64,000 nt of DNA from Glycomyces terrestris. GTDB taxonomy: Bacteria > Actinomycetota > Actinomycetes > Mycobacteriales > Micromonosporaceae. Below are positions 41,342 through 50,615 of the stretch, one piece after another. The stretch is taken from assembly GCF_003933745.1 (NCBI RefSeq), contig NZ_RSEB01000009.1:45373-109372 (forward strand), given 5' to 3'. The position numbers and the translations under genes were made by a program. Within the stretch, counting starts at the first letter, position 1; each line of letters begins with the position of its first letter. The notes under the pieces are model-generated. The model searched no databases and had not been told where the DNA came from. It worked only from the letters and a program-made list of their open reading frames with translations.

Positions 41342-41344
41342 ACG

Positions 41345-41758
41345 ATGTTGCTGCTCAGCGAATCCACGCAGACCGACCTCGGCGCGACCACGCGTGAGTC
41401 GGCTATCGCCGTGTATCGGCACATCGCGCCCGTCTTCGCCCAGCTCCGTGGCACCACTCTGCCCGTTGCCGTCCTGACGACCACGGCTCCGAGCACCGTC
41501 AACACGATTGACAACACCACCGATATGGGCGCCGAGACCCTTCGCGGACGTGGCCGTGCAGTCGCCGGCCTCGGTTGGCAGCCGGTTTCCGGCTCCAAGA
41601 AGCGTCACGGCGCCACCCGCGGGAGACCGCCTCGAGATCACCACCGGTTGGGCTTACAGGAGAAAGCCCGACTCGGAACTCTCGAGGCCGCGAATCCCGC
41701 AACCGGGATCGCGGCCTTTTTGTTTGGCGTGAAACGCCAGGTCGCGGCCCGTCAGTAG
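41345..41758 (+). CDS. Leader ORF of whiB7 crossing the terminator
   Basis: A 137-codon frame with a very strong ribosome site (AAAGGAGGGG, 6 bases before ATG 41345). The product begins MLLLSESTQTDLGATTRESA. The first 75 codons or so have G/C-biased third positions like real genes. The frame then runs through the antiterminator arm and the whole terminator hairpin and stops 90 bases before whiB7. I know no protein family for it. Its main value may be that ribosomes on it, moving or stalled, decide which hairpin forms. A real stable protein is uncertain. Confidence 0.4.
   Translation: MLLLSESTQTDLGATTRESAIAVYRHIAPVFAQLRGTTLPVAVLTTTAPSTVNTIDNTTDMGAETLRGRGRAVAGLGWQPVSGSKKRHGATRGRPPRDHHRLGLQEKARLGTLEAANPATGIAAFLFGVKRQVAARQ
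41686..41721 (+). terminator. Attenuator terminator upstream of whiB7
   Basis: Stem GGCCGCGA-TCCCG with CGGGA-TCGCGGCC (one bulged A), loop CAAC, then TTTTTG. It lies 126 bases before the whiB7 start, inside its leader. Confidence 0.88.
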
Positions 41759-41847
41759 AAGAACAGACGAGACAGATTGCGAAGCAATTGAGTCCTCAGA
41801 CAGCACTGATGCGACCGACCATCGACATGAGAGAGGAGACCGAGTCC

Positions 41848-42207
41848 ATGACCGACACCCTCATCGGGCCTGAGCTGCGCGAGCAGGCCGCCCAGATCGG
41901 CAGCGACCTCCCCTGCCGCGAGTACGACGCGGACCTGTGGTTCTCGGAGCAGCCCACCGAACTCGAGTTCGCCAAGTCCCTGTGCGCCGACTGCCCGGTG
42001 CGCCTGGAGTGCCTCACCGGCGCCCTCGAGCGCCACGAGCCCTGGGGCGTCTGGGGCGGCGAGATCTTCGAGAAGGGGAACGTCGTGGCCCGCAAGCGGC
42101 CCCGCGGCCGCCCCCGGAAGGACGCCGCGCTCATCGAGCAGGCCGCGCAGGCGGAGCTCGCCGCGCGCACGAGGGAACTGGCCCTCGCGGGGGTGGCGGT
42201 GTCATGA
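41848..42207 (+). CDS. whiB7: WhiB7 redox-sensing transcription activator
   Basis: A 119-residue Wbl protein. The iron-sulfur ligands are Cys 23, 46, 49 and 55 (LPCREYD, then LCADCPVRLECL). The Wbl turn GVWGGE follows, and the C-terminus carries the AT-hook RGRPRKD that marks WhiB7. WhiB7 binds the primary sigma factor and AT-rich DNA upstream of -35 and turns on intrinsic antibiotic resistance. The ATG at 41848 follows GAGAGGAGA. It sits downstream of uvrD2, as in mycobacteria. Control is by the autoregulated promoter at 41213 and the attenuator. Confidence 0.95.
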   Translation: MTDTLIGPELREQAAQIGSDLPCREYDADLWFSEQPTELEFAKSLCADCPVRLECLTGALERHEPWGVWGGEIFEKGNVVARKRPRGRPRKDAALIEQAAQAELAARTRELALAGVAVS

Positions 42208-42413
42208 CCGTCGACTACCTGAGCCGCCACCTGAAGCGTGACGTCGGCGTTCAAGACCTCGGACCCTCCCTGACGGAGGAGGTCGAGGCGGTCCGGCCGC
42301 TGGCGCCGACGACCGAGATGTTCGGACGACTCCGCATGCGGAGCCTCTGGACCGAAGCCGGTTACCAGCGAGTCGTGCTCAAGGGCGGAAAGCACCGCCG
42401 CCGCAGGCATTGA
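42204..42413 (+). CDS. Small protein co-translated with whiB7
   Basis: A 69-residue basic protein whose ATG overlaps the whiB7 stop (ATGA). It begins MTVDYLSRHLKRDVGVQDLG and ends KGGKHRRRRH, so the C-terminus is strongly positive. It has no membrane segment and no cysteine. I do not recognise the family. Translational coupling means that it is made together with WhiB7, so a role in the same stress response is likely, but this is inference from position. Confidence 0.6.
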   Translation: MTVDYLSRHLKRDVGVQDLGPSLTEEVEAVRPLAPTTEMFGRLRMRSLWTEAGYQRVVLKGGKHRRRRH

Positions 42414-42436
42414 CCGCGCAGTGACCGCGTTGGCTG

Positions 42437-42474
42437 AAAGGGCCCGTCCCCCCGATCGGGGGGACGGGCCCTTT
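42437..42474. terminator. Terminator of the whiB7 operon
   Basis: Perfect 38-base palindrome starting AAAGGGCCCGTCCCCC, a very strong hairpin, with T's on both sides, 23 bases after the stop at 42413. Confidence 0.9.
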
Positions 42475-42622
42475 CCGTTGCGCCGCAAGGAATGTGAAAC
42501 GGGTGTGTCGCGGAGGGTCGTCGCATAGCGGACATCCGGAGCCGCCCCCGGATCAACAGTGCCGCACTGGTGCGACAGGGCCGCCCGGTGCGGTTCAGCG
42601 CTGCCGGTAGAGCGCTGCCGGT

Positions 42623-43993
42623 TCAGCTCCGACGGTTCGGGTCGGTCCCCTCGGGGTCGGCGAAGCCCGGCAGCCATTCGATGAGGATCTCGCGCCAGTT
42701 CGCCTCCGCGCCGAGCTGGCACAGGACGCCGATCGAGCCCATCGTCACGCGGTGGATGAGCAGGTACGCGGGCGGGAAGCTCAGCTGCTTGTTCAGCTTC
42801 GCGGCCTCCGAGCCCTGGCCGGTCAGGCGGGTGCTCTCCTTGCGCAGCCACTCGCGCGAGAACCGGAACTCCGCGCCCGCGATCGGTTCGAGCATCGGCA
42901 CCAGCAGGTCGAGCATCGCCTTCGCGTCGATCTCCAGGTCCGGCGGCACGAAGCCCTCGCCGCGCAGCCCCGCCACGACCTCGTCGGCCCGCCCGTCGAG
43001 CGTCAGCCTAGTGAGCCGCCCGACCTGCACCGGCATCCCGCCGGGCAGCCGCGCGGCCGCCCCGAAGTCGTAGACGACGAGCCGCCCGTCCTCGCCGATC
43101 GCGAAGTTCCCCGGGTGCGGATCGGCGTGCAGGAGCCCGGCGCGCCTGGGCGCCGAGAAGTGCAGGGTGCACAGGCGCAGCCCGGCCGCGTCCCGCTCGG
43201 CCTGGGTGCCGTTCGCGATGACGTCGGCCAGCGGCCGCCCGGCGATCCACTCGGTGACGAGCACCTCGGGGCTGGCGTGGACGACCGCGGGGACCGAGAT
43301 GAGCGGGTCCCCGGCGAACGCCTCGGCGAACTGCCGCTGCGTCGCCGCCTCCAGCTCGTAGTCGAGCTCCTCCAGCAGCCGCTCGCGCAGCTCGACGGTG
43401 ATCCTCTTGACGTCGAAGTTCGGTTGCAGCACCTTGAACATCGGGGCGATGCGCGAGAGGTGGCGGAGGTCCGAGCGGAGCGCGTCGCCCGCGCCCGGGT
43501 ACTGGATCTTGACGGCGACCGGCCGCCCGTCGGCCCACACCGCGCGGTGCACCTGGCCGATGCTCGCGGCCGCGGCCGGCGCGTCGTCGAACTCGGCGAA
43601 GCGGTCGCGCCAGTCCGCGCCGAGCTGCCGTTCGAGGACGCCGTGGACGCTCGCCACCGGCAGCGGGGGAGCGGCGTTCTGGAGCCGCGTCAGCGCCTGC
43701 CGGTACGGCGCGGCCAGGTGCTCGGGCAGGGCCGCCTCGAAGATCGAGAGGGCCTGGCCGAGCTTCATCGCGCCGCCCTTGAGCTGGCCCAGCACGCTGA
43801 AGACGTGCTCGGCGGTGCGCCGCTGCGCCTGCTCGCTGAGGATCTCGTCGGCCAGCCCGGTCACGCGCTTGCCGAGTCCCACCGTCGCCCGGCCCGCCAG
43901 CCCCAGCGGGAGCGAGGCGAGCTTCATGCCCCGCACGATCGCCCGGCGGGGGAGGTCGTCACCCGAATGGGCGGGTCCATGCCTGTCGCTCAC
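42623..43993 (-). CDS. ABC1/AarF-type atypical kinase
   Basis: A 456-residue protein of the ABC1/UbiB/AarF family. Signatures are KGGAMKLGQALS (KxGQ motif), the Ala-rich loop AAASIGQVHRAVW, the invariant Lys in VAVKIQYPG, the catalytic loop LLHADPHPGNFAI and the metal-binding VYDFGAA. Family members are ATPases that support quinone or lipid metabolism. I chose GTG 43993 because the upstream extension has no relatives. The gene is at the position of Rv3197 in Mycobacterium tuberculosis, next to whiB7, which supports orthology. Confidence 0.9.
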   Translation of the reverse strand: MSDRHGPAHSGDDLPRRAIVRGMKLASLPLGLAGRATVGLGKRVTGLADEILSEQAQRRTAEHVFSVLGQLKGGAMKLGQALSIFEAALPEHLAAPYRQALTRLQNAAPPLPVASVHGVLERQLGADWRDRFAEFDDAPAAAASIGQVHRAVWADGRPVAVKIQYPGAGDALRSDLRHLSRIAPMFKVLQPNFDVKRITVELRERLLEELDYELEAATQRQFAEAFAGDPLISVPAVVHASPEVLVTEWIAGRPLADVIANGTQAERDAAGLRLCTLHFSAPRRAGLLHADPHPGNFAIGEDGRLVVYDFGAAARLPGGMPVQVGRLTRLTLDGRADEVVAGLRGEGFVPPDLEIDAKAMLDLLVPMLEPIAGAEFRFSREWLRKESTRLTGQGSEAAKLNKQLSFPPAYLLIHRVTMGSIGVLCQLGAEANWREILIEWLPGFADPEGTDPNRRS

Positions 43994-44184
43994 GTTCCCA
44001 ATGCTCTCACGGACCGGCGCGTTCGCGGAGTCCGAGCGCGCACGCCGCCCCACCTGCGGCGCGACCGCGCGCAGGCGTCACCCGCAGGAGTGAAGCGGCG
44101 CGGCGGGGCTTACACGCGTGAAATCTGTGGCATTCTGAGGCTGAAAGGTCGCAGAGTGTGACCGCCGCTACATGGGGGGTACCA

Positions 44185-44349
44185 GTGGCTACAGCTACGG
44201 AGACGTACAACGGGTACTGCGTCAAGTGTCGCGAGAAGCGCGACTTCGAGGGCACCGTCGTGGTCTCGGACTCGGGCCGCCGGATGGCCAAGGGGACGTG
44301 CCCGGTGTGCGGCACGAAGATGAATCGGATCCTCGGCAAGGCCACGTGA
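44185..44349 (+). CDS. DUF5679 zinc-ribbon-like small protein
   Basis: A 54-residue protein with two CxxC pairs, NGYCVKCREKRDF and GTCPVCGTKMNRILGK, forming a probable zinc ribbon. This is the DUF5679 pattern. GTG 44185 has GGGGGG 5 bases upstream and gives the usual family N-terminus; GTG 44158 is an alternative that adds nine residues. Related sequences occur in actinobacterial chromosomes and in phage genomes. The function is unknown. Confidence 0.82.
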   Translation: MATATETYNGYCVKCREKRDFEGTVVVSDSGRRMAKGTCPVCGTKMNRILGKAT

Positions 44350-44492
44350 TCGCTGACCGCACGGTCCCGCCCCTCGCTTGATCCCACGATGCGGGAGATC
44401 GGCGAGGGGATTTTCATGGCATAGCACCACGCAAGACGCAATCGAGACATCTGCGTTAGGCGATTGTCACCCCCGCGGATTAGTGTGCGTTC

Positions 44493-45023
44493 ATGGCGCG
44501 CAAAGTGCATCCCCCCGTTGAAGTGCGGCGCTCTCCCCGGCGCCGTGCCACCGTAGCGGCCTACGAAGAACGAGGCCGCGTGGTCGTCATGATCCCCGAC
44601 GCCTTCTCCGAGACCGAGGAGCGCGAATGGATCGACCACATGCTCGCGAGGCTCCAGAAGCGCGAGGCCAGAGACGGCCGCGCCTCTGACGCCGCCCTGC
44701 GGGACCGGGCCGTCAGGCTCGCCCGCCGCTACTACCCCGACCACCCCGCGTGCGCCGCCCCCGAGAGCGTCCGCTGGGTCGACAACCAGCACCGCCGCTG
44801 GGGCTCGTGCACCCCGTCCGACGGCTCGATCCGGCTCTCGCGCCGGCTCACCATGATGCCGTCGTGGGTCATCGACTACGTCCTGCTCCACGAGCTCGCG
44901 CACCTGGTCCACCCCGACCACTCGCGGCCGTTCTGGGACATGGTCGGCCGCTACTCCAAGGCCGAGCGCGCCCGCGGCTACCTCGAGGGCATCGCCGACG
45001 CCGAGGCCAGCGACCCGCGCTAG
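44493..45023 (+). CDS. YgjP-like (DUF45) metallopeptidase
   Basis: A 176-residue protein with the gluzincin motif HELAHLVHPDHSRPFW (about residues 132-147): HExxH plus a downstream His. The conserved lead WVDNQHRRWGSCTPSDGSIRLSRRL is typical of the YgjP/WLM family. It is cytoplasmic, with no signal peptide or membrane segment. The family is thought to process proteins or peptides; the substrate is unknown. The start is ATG 44493. It is convergent with the DUF2342 gene, another predicted metalloprotease. Confidence 0.88.
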   Translation: MARKVHPPVEVRRSPRRRATVAAYEERGRVVVMIPDAFSETEEREWIDHMLARLQKREARDGRASDAALRDRAVRLARRYYPDHPACAAPESVRWVDNQHRRWGSCTPSDGSIRLSRRLTMMPSWVIDYVLLHELAHLVHPDHSRPFWDMVGRYSKAERARGYLEGIADAEASDPR

Positions 45024-45092
45024 CGAGACCCGCCGGACCGACCGCCGCGGCGGCCGGGCGCCCGGTCCTGCCCGCTCCCGCCTACCGGAGCG

Positions 45093-46358
45093 CTACTTCT
45101 CTCCCGGCTCCTCGTCGTCGTCCTTCGGATCGTTGACCGCGAGCTGGTCGAACATCGACAGGTCCAGGTCCTCCAGGGCCTCGGAGACCGTCGCGAACGT
45201 CTCCGGGTGTTCCAGATCGGCCGCGCTCGGCATCAGGTCCGGGTGCGCCCACACCGCCTCGCGCCCCTCGATCCCGCGCGCCTCGGCCAGCGACTGCCAC
45301 AGCCGCTCCGCCGCCCGCACCTTCGCCTGGTCGAGCTGGAGGCCGACCAGCGCCTCGAACGTCTGCTCCACCGGCCCGCCGGAGGCGCGGCGCCGCCGCG
45401 CGGACTCCATGAGCCGGTCCATCGTCGGCAGCCGCTCGCCGACCGCCTCGGCCACCACCGTGTTGATCCACCCGGCGATGAGCGCCAGGGTCGTCGCCAG
45501 CCGCGCCAGCGCCGCCTTCTGCTGCTCGGTGTCCTCGGGCTTGAACACCTCGCTGAGGTCGAGCGTGGCCGCGGCCTCGGGGTCGGTCGGGTCGATCTCC
45601 GACATGGCCTCCTCGATGGCGGCCTCGTCGATGCGGATCTCCCGCGCGTACGCCTCCAGCGCGCCCAGCAGGTGCGAGCGCAGCCACGACGCGTGCGTGA
45701 AGAGCCGGTGCGCCGCGGCCTCGCGCAGCGCCACGAACAGCCGCACCTCCTCCACCGGGAGCTCCAGGCCCTCGGCGTAGGCGGTGATGTTCCCGGGCAG
45801 GAGCGCCGCGACGCCGGTGCGCCCGAGCGGCAGGCTGACCTCCGTGGAGGACAGCACCTCCCCGGCGAGCTTGGCGAGGGCCTGGCCCATCTGGGCGCCG
45901 AACAGCGCCGAGCCGACCCCCTTCATGAGGTCGGCCATCGGGCCGAGCATCCCGGCCATCTCCTCGGGGACGAGCGTCTGCATCGCCTCGCCCATCTGGG
46001 CCGCGAGGGGCTCGGCGAGCTGCTTCCACGAGTCCTCGGTGCGCGCGATCCACTGCTTGCGGGTCCACGCGTCGGTCGCGGTGACCCCGGAGGGCCAGTT
46101 CACGACCGAGTCGAGCCACAGGTCGGCCAGGCGCATCGCCTCGGAGACCTGCGCCTGGTCGGCCGGGCCGACCGTGTTCTCGGCCTCCAGCTCGGACTCG
46201 GCGAGCTGCCGGGCGAGCTGCCAGTTGACCGGACCGGACGACAGCGACTGCGCCATCATCTGCTGCAGCTGCTGCATCATCTGCTGCACCCGCGGGTCGT
46301 TGGGGTCGGGCAGGTCGCCGCCCAGGTTGCCGAAGCCGAATGGAATGTCGGAGCCCAT
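45093..46358 (-). CDS. DUF2342 zinc-dependent metalloprotease-like protein
   Basis: A 421-residue protein starting MGSDIPFGFGNLGGDLPDPN. It has the DUF2342 layout: a Met/Gln-rich N-terminus (QQMMQQLQQMMAQSL), a helical body and the central region LREAAAHRLFTHASWLRSHL (about residues 211-230), whose His and Glu residues are proposed as zinc ligands. The C-terminus is acidic. Function is unproven despite the metalloprotease label. It is divergent from the PDZ/Lon protein gene, as Rv3195 is from Rv3194c in Mycobacterium tuberculosis. Confidence 0.88.
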   Translation of the reverse strand: MGSDIPFGFGNLGGDLPDPNDPRVQQMMQQLQQMMAQSLSSGPVNWQLARQLAESELEAENTVGPADQAQVSEAMRLADLWLDSVVNWPSGVTATDAWTRKQWIARTEDSWKQLAEPLAAQMGEAMQTLVPEEMAGMLGPMADLMKGVGSALFGAQMGQALAKLAGEVLSSTEVSLPLGRTGVAALLPGNITAYAEGLELPVEEVRLFVALREAAAHRLFTHASWLRSHLLGALEAYAREIRIDEAAIEEAMSEIDPTDPEAAATLDLSEVFKPEDTEQQKAALARLATTLALIAGWINTVVAEAVGERLPTMDRLMESARRRRASGGPVEQTFEALVGLQLDQAKVRAAERLWQSLAEARGIEGREAVWAHPDLMPSAADLEHPETFATVSEALEDLDLSMFDQLAVNDPKDDDEEPGEK

Positions 46359-46471
46359 GCGCCAACCGTACGTCAGAGGAGGGGGAGCGGGCCACGGCTG
46401 GGCGATCTGGGGCGCCCCCGTTCGCTGCGGGCCGAAAGCGCGCGTGGGCGTGCGCATGTAGGCTTCCCCGC

Positions 46472-47443
46472 ATGCGAAGGCGAGGAATCACCGTCCTGTT
46501 GGGCGCGGTGCTGGTGGCCCTGATGACGTGGCAGGCGCTGTCGATGGACGTCGCCTACGTGGTCTTCAGCCCCGGCCCCACCGAGGACGTGCTCGGCTCC
46601 GAGGAGGTCGACGGCGTCGAGCACCAGATCATCAGCGCCGAGACCGAGTACCCCTCCGAGGGCCAGCTGCGCCTCACCACCGTGCGCGTCCTCCAGTCCG
46701 TGACCCTCGCCGAGGCCCTCCGCTTCTGGGTGTCCAATGAGTACGCCATCGTCCCGCGCGACCTGATCTACCCGCCCGGCGAGTCCGAGGAGGACATCGC
46801 CGAGGAGCAGGAGGCGGACTGGGTCGAGTCCCAGTCGAACGCCGAGCAGGCCGCGCTCGCGCACCTGGGCGAGCCCGCCGTCATCTCCGTCGTGGCCGAC
46901 TCCGCCGGCCTCCTCGCCGGGGACGTCGTCACGGCGGTGGACGGGACCGCCGTCACCTCCCTGAGCGCCCTCGAGGATTACGCCGACAGCGAAACCACGG
47001 TCACCGTGACGCGCGCGGGCGCGCCGGTCGAGGTGCCCGGCGTCGTCCTCGGCGAGGCCGACCTCCAGTCCGTCCACGACGACCCGTACGGGATCGAGAT
47101 CGACACCGAGGCCCTCGACATCGGCGGCCCCTCCGCGGGCCTGATCTTCGCGCTCGGCATCGTCGACCGGGTCACCGAGGGCGACCTCACCGGCGGCATG
47201 GTCGTCGCGGGCACCGGCGAGATCGACCCGGAGGGCAACGTCGGCGCGATCGGCGGGGTCCAGCAGAAGGTGACCGCCTCGGTCGAACTCGGGGCCGACG
47301 TCTTCCTCTCCCCGGACGCGAACTGTTCGGACGCCGTCACCGTTCCGCACGACGGCATGACTATTGTCAGAGTCGAGACGCTCGCAGACGCGGTCTCGGC
47401 GCTCGAGTCCCTAGCGGCCGGCGGGGAAGTCACGACCTGCTGA
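46472..47443 (+). CDS. PDZ-domain Lon-like serine protease, membrane anchored
   Basis: A 323-residue protein with one N-terminal membrane helix (about residues 5-26). A degenerate PDZ domain is centred on ADSAGLLAGDVVTAVDG (about 140-156), and a Lon/S16 protease domain carries the nucleophile Ser in GGPSAGLIFALG (about 215-226) and the catalytic Lys in GGVQQKVTASVELGAD. It corresponds to YlbL/Rv3194c-type proteins, which act as extracytoplasmic Lon-like proteases. ATG 46472 is the only start near the membrane helix. Confidence 0.9.
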   Translation: MRRRGITVLLGAVLVALMTWQALSMDVAYVVFSPGPTEDVLGSEEVDGVEHQIISAETEYPSEGQLRLTTVRVLQSVTLAEALRFWVSNEYAIVPRDLIYPPGESEEDIAEEQEADWVESQSNAEQAALAHLGEPAVISVVADSAGLLAGDVVTAVDGTAVTSLSALEDYADSETTVTVTRAGAPVEVPGVVLGEADLQSVHDDPYGIEIDTEALDIGGPSAGLIFALGIVDRVTEGDLTGGMVVAGTGEIDPEGNVGAIGGVQQKVTASVELGADVFLSPDANCSDAVTVPHDGMTIVRVETLADAVSALESLAAGGEVTTC

Positions 47444-47512
47444 CCCAGCCAACCCACGGCTCGACGCACCGCCGAGACCGGCCGCACCACGTGACATGAA
47501 GGAGTTGCTCCA

Positions 47513-50500
47513 GTGGCGAACCGGACGCCCACCCCACCACGGATGAGCCGACGAGGACGCTACGTCCTGATCCTCCTCGTGGGCGCCATAGTCCTGCTCT
47601 CGGTGCTCGGCTGGCTGGTCAGCCTGCGCACCGACTACCTCTGGTACCAGTCGGTCGGGTACACCTCGGTGTTCTCGACGATGATGTGGACCCGCCTGGG
47701 CATGTTCGGCGTCTTCACCCTCGCGATGGCCGCCTGGTGCGGCCTCAACCTCTACCTCGCCTACCGGTTCCGGCCCGACACGTGGCCGGCGACCAGCGAG
47801 CAGGAGGGCCTGGAGCGCTACCGCGAGCTCATCTCCCCGAAGGCCGGCTGGTGGATCGCCGGCGTCGCGATCGTCGTCGGCGTCTTCGCCGGCATGTCGG
47901 CGCAGAGCCGCTGGGAGACCTGGCTGCTGTTCCGGGAGGGCGGGCAGTTCGACTGGACCGACCCGGTCCTGGGCATGAACGCCGGCTTCTACGTCTTCCG
48001 GCTCCCGTTCTGGCAGTTCCTCATCGGCTTCGGGTTCGCCGCGATCGTCGTCGGCCTCCTCGCCTCCCTGAGCGCCTACTACCTGTACGGGGCGCTGCGC
48101 TTCTCCGGCCAGGGCGACCGCATGACCAACGTCGCGCGGATCCACCTCTCCGTCCTCGTCGCGCTCTTCCTGGGGCTCAAGGCCGTCGCGTACTACTTCG
48201 ACCGCTTCGACTTCACCACCCAGGAGAACCAGGTCACCGACATCGTCGGCGGCGGCTACACCGAGATGACGGCCCTCATGAACGCCAAGAACGCGCTCAT
48301 CTGGGTCTCGGTCATCGCGGCGATCGTCATCCTCGTCTTCTCGTGGGGCTTCACCCGGTCGCTCGCGCTGCCGGCCGCGGCCCTCGGCCTCGTCGTCGTC
48401 ACCGCGATCGCCGCGGGCGGCATCTACCCCGCGGTGGTGCGGAACTTCCAGGTCGAGCCCAACCGCCCCCAGCGCGAAGGCGAGTACGCCCAGCACACGA
48501 TCGACGGCACCAGGTACGCCTACGGCATGGAGGACCTGGAGACGACCACGTACCAGGTCGCCTCGCAGCCCGACGCGACCCAGCTCGCGGACCCGGACAG
48601 CCTCGCGGACCCGACCGCGGAGAACCCGGTGGTCCCCAACGACGACAACCCCACGATCGGCAACGTCCGCCTCATCGACCCGTTCGTCGTCTCCGACGCC
48701 TTCACCCAGGCGCAGCAGCCGCGCAGCTTCTACGACTTCAACGAGAAGCTCGACGTCGACCGCTACACGTACACCGACGAGAACGGCAACGAGGTCACCC
48801 AGGACTTCGTGGTGGGCCTGCGCGAGCTCAACCCGAGCCAGCTCACCGACGAGCAGCAGGACTGGACCGTCGCCCACACCGTGTACACGCACGGCTGGGG
48901 CTTCGTCTCGGCCTCGACCACCGAGAGCGACAACGGCGCGCCGTGCTTCACCTCCGGCGTCCTCTCCGACGACCCCGGCGCCTGCCAGATCAGCAACGAC
49001 ATCATCGACGTCGAGCGCCCGCAGATCTACTACGGCCTGCTCAACAACGAGTACGCGATCGTCGGCGTCCCCGAGGACGAGACGCCCCGCGAGTACGACC
49101 GGCCCACCGACGTCACCGTCAGCGACGAGGACGACGGCGACGCGCCCGCCGAGGAGATCGGCGACGACCGCTACACCACCTACGAGGGCGACGGCGGCGT
49201 CGACATCGGCTCGATCGGGAACCGGCTGCTGTACGCGTGGGAGTTCCAGGAGCCGCGCTTCCTGCTCTCCGACCAGATCAACGAGGAGTCGCAGCTCCTC
49301 TACAACCGCAACATCCGCGAGCGGGTCCAGATGGTCGCCCCGTTCCTGACCGTGGAGGCCGACCCGTACCCGGCGGTCGTCGACGGCCAGATCGTGTGGA
49401 TCGTCGACGGCTACACGACGACGAACGACTTCCCGTACTCCGACCGGGTCAACCTGGCCGACGCGACGAACGACACCTACTCGGGCCAGGGCGTCGCGAA
49501 CCAGTCGTCCGAGGAGATCAACTACATCCGCTCCTCGGTCAAGGCGGTCGTGAACGCCTACGACGGCTCGGTGCAGCTGTACGAGTTCGACGAGGAGGAC
49601 CCGATCCTCCAGGCGTGGAACACGATCTACGGCGGCGACCTCATCATCCCCAAGGACGAGACCCCCGAGGCGCTCGAGGCGCACTTCCGCTACCCGCAGG
49701 ACCTGTTCAAGATCCAGCGGAACCTGCTCCAGCGCTACCACGTCGACGAGTCCCGCACCTTCATCGAGGGCGGCGAGGCCTGGGCGACCCCCTCGGACCC
49801 GTCGCAGACGACCGAGGTCACCCAGCCGGCGTACTACGTCTACGCGACCTACCCGGACCAGTCGGGCCAGGCGTACTTCCAGCTCACCTCGAGCTTCACG
49901 CCGCGGAACCGGCCGAACGCGCTCGCGTCGCTCATGTCGGGCTACTACGACGAGAACGGCGACCCGCAGCTGAAGGTCTACGACGTCGTCGGCGGCGAGG
50001 ACCAGTCGGTCAGGCAGATCCACCAGATCATCACGTCCACTTCGGAGGTCGTGACGACGCTGCGCGACGCGACCCAGGCGGGCACCACCGTCGAGTGGGG
50101 CAACCTGCTCGCGCTGCCGGTCGGCGACGGCATCCTCTACCTCGAGCCCATGTACCTGCGCCGGCAGGCGGGCGGCCAGGGCGAGGACCTGCCGCGGCTG
50201 ACGAACGTCGCGATCAGCTACGGCGGCTACGTCGGCTTCGCGCCGACGTTCGAGGAGGCCGTGGCGATGGTGGTCGAGAAGTACGTCTCGGGCGCCCCCA
50301 GTGAGGCCGAGCAGACCGAGGGCGAGGAGGGCGAGACCGAGACGCCCACGGAGACGCCCAGCGAGGCGCCCACGACCGAGGCCCCGGCGACCGCCGACCC
50401 GCCGGAGGTCGAGGCCGCGATCGACAACGTCATCGCCGCCCAGGAGGCGTACGAGGCGGCCCAGGCGTCGGGCACGAACGAGGAGCAGGGCCGCGCGCTC

Positions 50501-50560
50501 GACGACCTCCTCGCCGCGCTCGACCAGCTCGCGGCCGCCCGCGAAGCCGCAGGGCAGTAA
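47513..50560 (+). CDS. UPF0182-family membrane protein
   Basis: A 1015-residue protein that starts at GTG 47513 behind AAGGAG. The first 320 residues hold seven membrane helices (for example RYVLILLVGAIVLLSVLGWL and VSVIAAIVILVFSWGF). A long extracytoplasmic part follows with UPF0182 signatures GFRTDYLWY-like at the start (LRTDYLWYQSVGY), IYYGLLNNEYAIVG and FRYPQDLFKIQRNLL. A Glu/Thr/Pro-rich tail (about 930-975) is probably disordered. It is the Rv3193c counterpart. The molecular role is unknown. Confidence 0.93.
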   Translation: MANRTPTPPRMSRRGRYVLILLVGAIVLLSVLGWLVSLRTDYLWYQSVGYTSVFSTMMWTRLGMFGVFTLAMAAWCGLNLYLAYRFRPDTWPATSEQEGLERYRELISPKAGWWIAGVAIVVGVFAGMSAQSRWETWLLFREGGQFDWTDPVLGMNAGFYVFRLPFWQFLIGFGFAAIVVGLLASLSAYYLYGALRFSGQGDRMTNVARIHLSVLVALFLGLKAVAYYFDRFDFTTQENQVTDIVGGGYTEMTALMNAKNALIWVSVIAAIVILVFSWGFTRSLALPAAALGLVVVTAIAAGGIYPAVVRNFQVEPNRPQREGEYAQHTIDGTRYAYGMEDLETTTYQVASQPDATQLADPDSLADPTAENPVVPNDDNPTIGNVRLIDPFVVSDAFTQAQQPRSFYDFNEKLDVDRYTYTDENGNEVTQDFVVGLRELNPSQLTDEQQDWTVAHTVYTHGWGFVSASTTESDNGAPCFTSGVLSDDPGACQISNDIIDVERPQIYYGLLNNEYAIVGVPEDETPREYDRPTDVTVSDEDDGDAPAEEIGDDRYTTYEGDGGVDIGSIGNRLLYAWEFQEPRFLLSDQINEESQLLYNRNIRERVQMVAPFLTVEADPYPAVVDGQIVWIVDGYTTTNDFPYSDRVNLADATNDTYSGQGVANQSSEEINYIRSSVKAVVNAYDGSVQLYEFDEEDPILQAWNTIYGGDLIIPKDETPEALEAHFRYPQDLFKIQRNLLQRYHVDESRTFIEGGEAWATPSDPSQTTEVTQPAYYVYATYPDQSGQAYFQLTSSFTPRNRPNALASLMSGYYDENGDPQLKVYDVVGGEDQSVRQIHQIITSTSEVVTTLRDATQAGTTVEWGNLLALPVGDGILYLEPMYLRRQAGGQGEDLPRLTNVAISYGGYVGFAPTFEEAVAMVVEKYVSGAPSEAEQTEGEEGETETPTETPSEAPTTEAPATADPPEVEAAIDNVIAAQEAYEAAQASGTNEEQGRALDDLLAALDQLAAAREAAGQ

Positions 50561-50575
50561 CGGAAGCGGACACAG

Positions 50576-50609
50576 CAGCGCCCGGCGGCCGCATGGCCGC
50601 CGGGCGCTG
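50576..50609. terminator. Bidirectional terminator
   Basis: Perfect 15-bp stem CAGCGCCCGGCGGCC with its complement and loop GCAT, between the convergent UPF0182 and PASTA-kinase genes. Confidence 0.88.
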
Positions 50610-50615
50610 TCGCGT

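Larger units (their letters stand above)
41257..41847 (+). promoter_or_regulatory. whiB7 attenuator leader
   Basis: About 590 transcribed bases precede whiB7. They hold a 10-codon ORF (41309), a longer ORF with a strong ribosome site (41345), a canonical terminator (41686-41721) and a competing pair: GCCTCGAGA (41629-41637) is complementary to TCTCGAGGC (41680-41688), which takes the first three bases of the terminator stem. In mycobacteria and streptomycetes whiB7/wblC is known to be switched on when antibiotics stall ribosomes on such leader ORFs. The same mechanism is inferred here. Confidence 0.75.

Noticed and set aside
43994..44053. Extension of the ABC1 kinase to ATG 44053
   Set aside because: The extra 20 residues are Arg/Ser-rich with no family similarity, and GTG 43993 gives the normal start.
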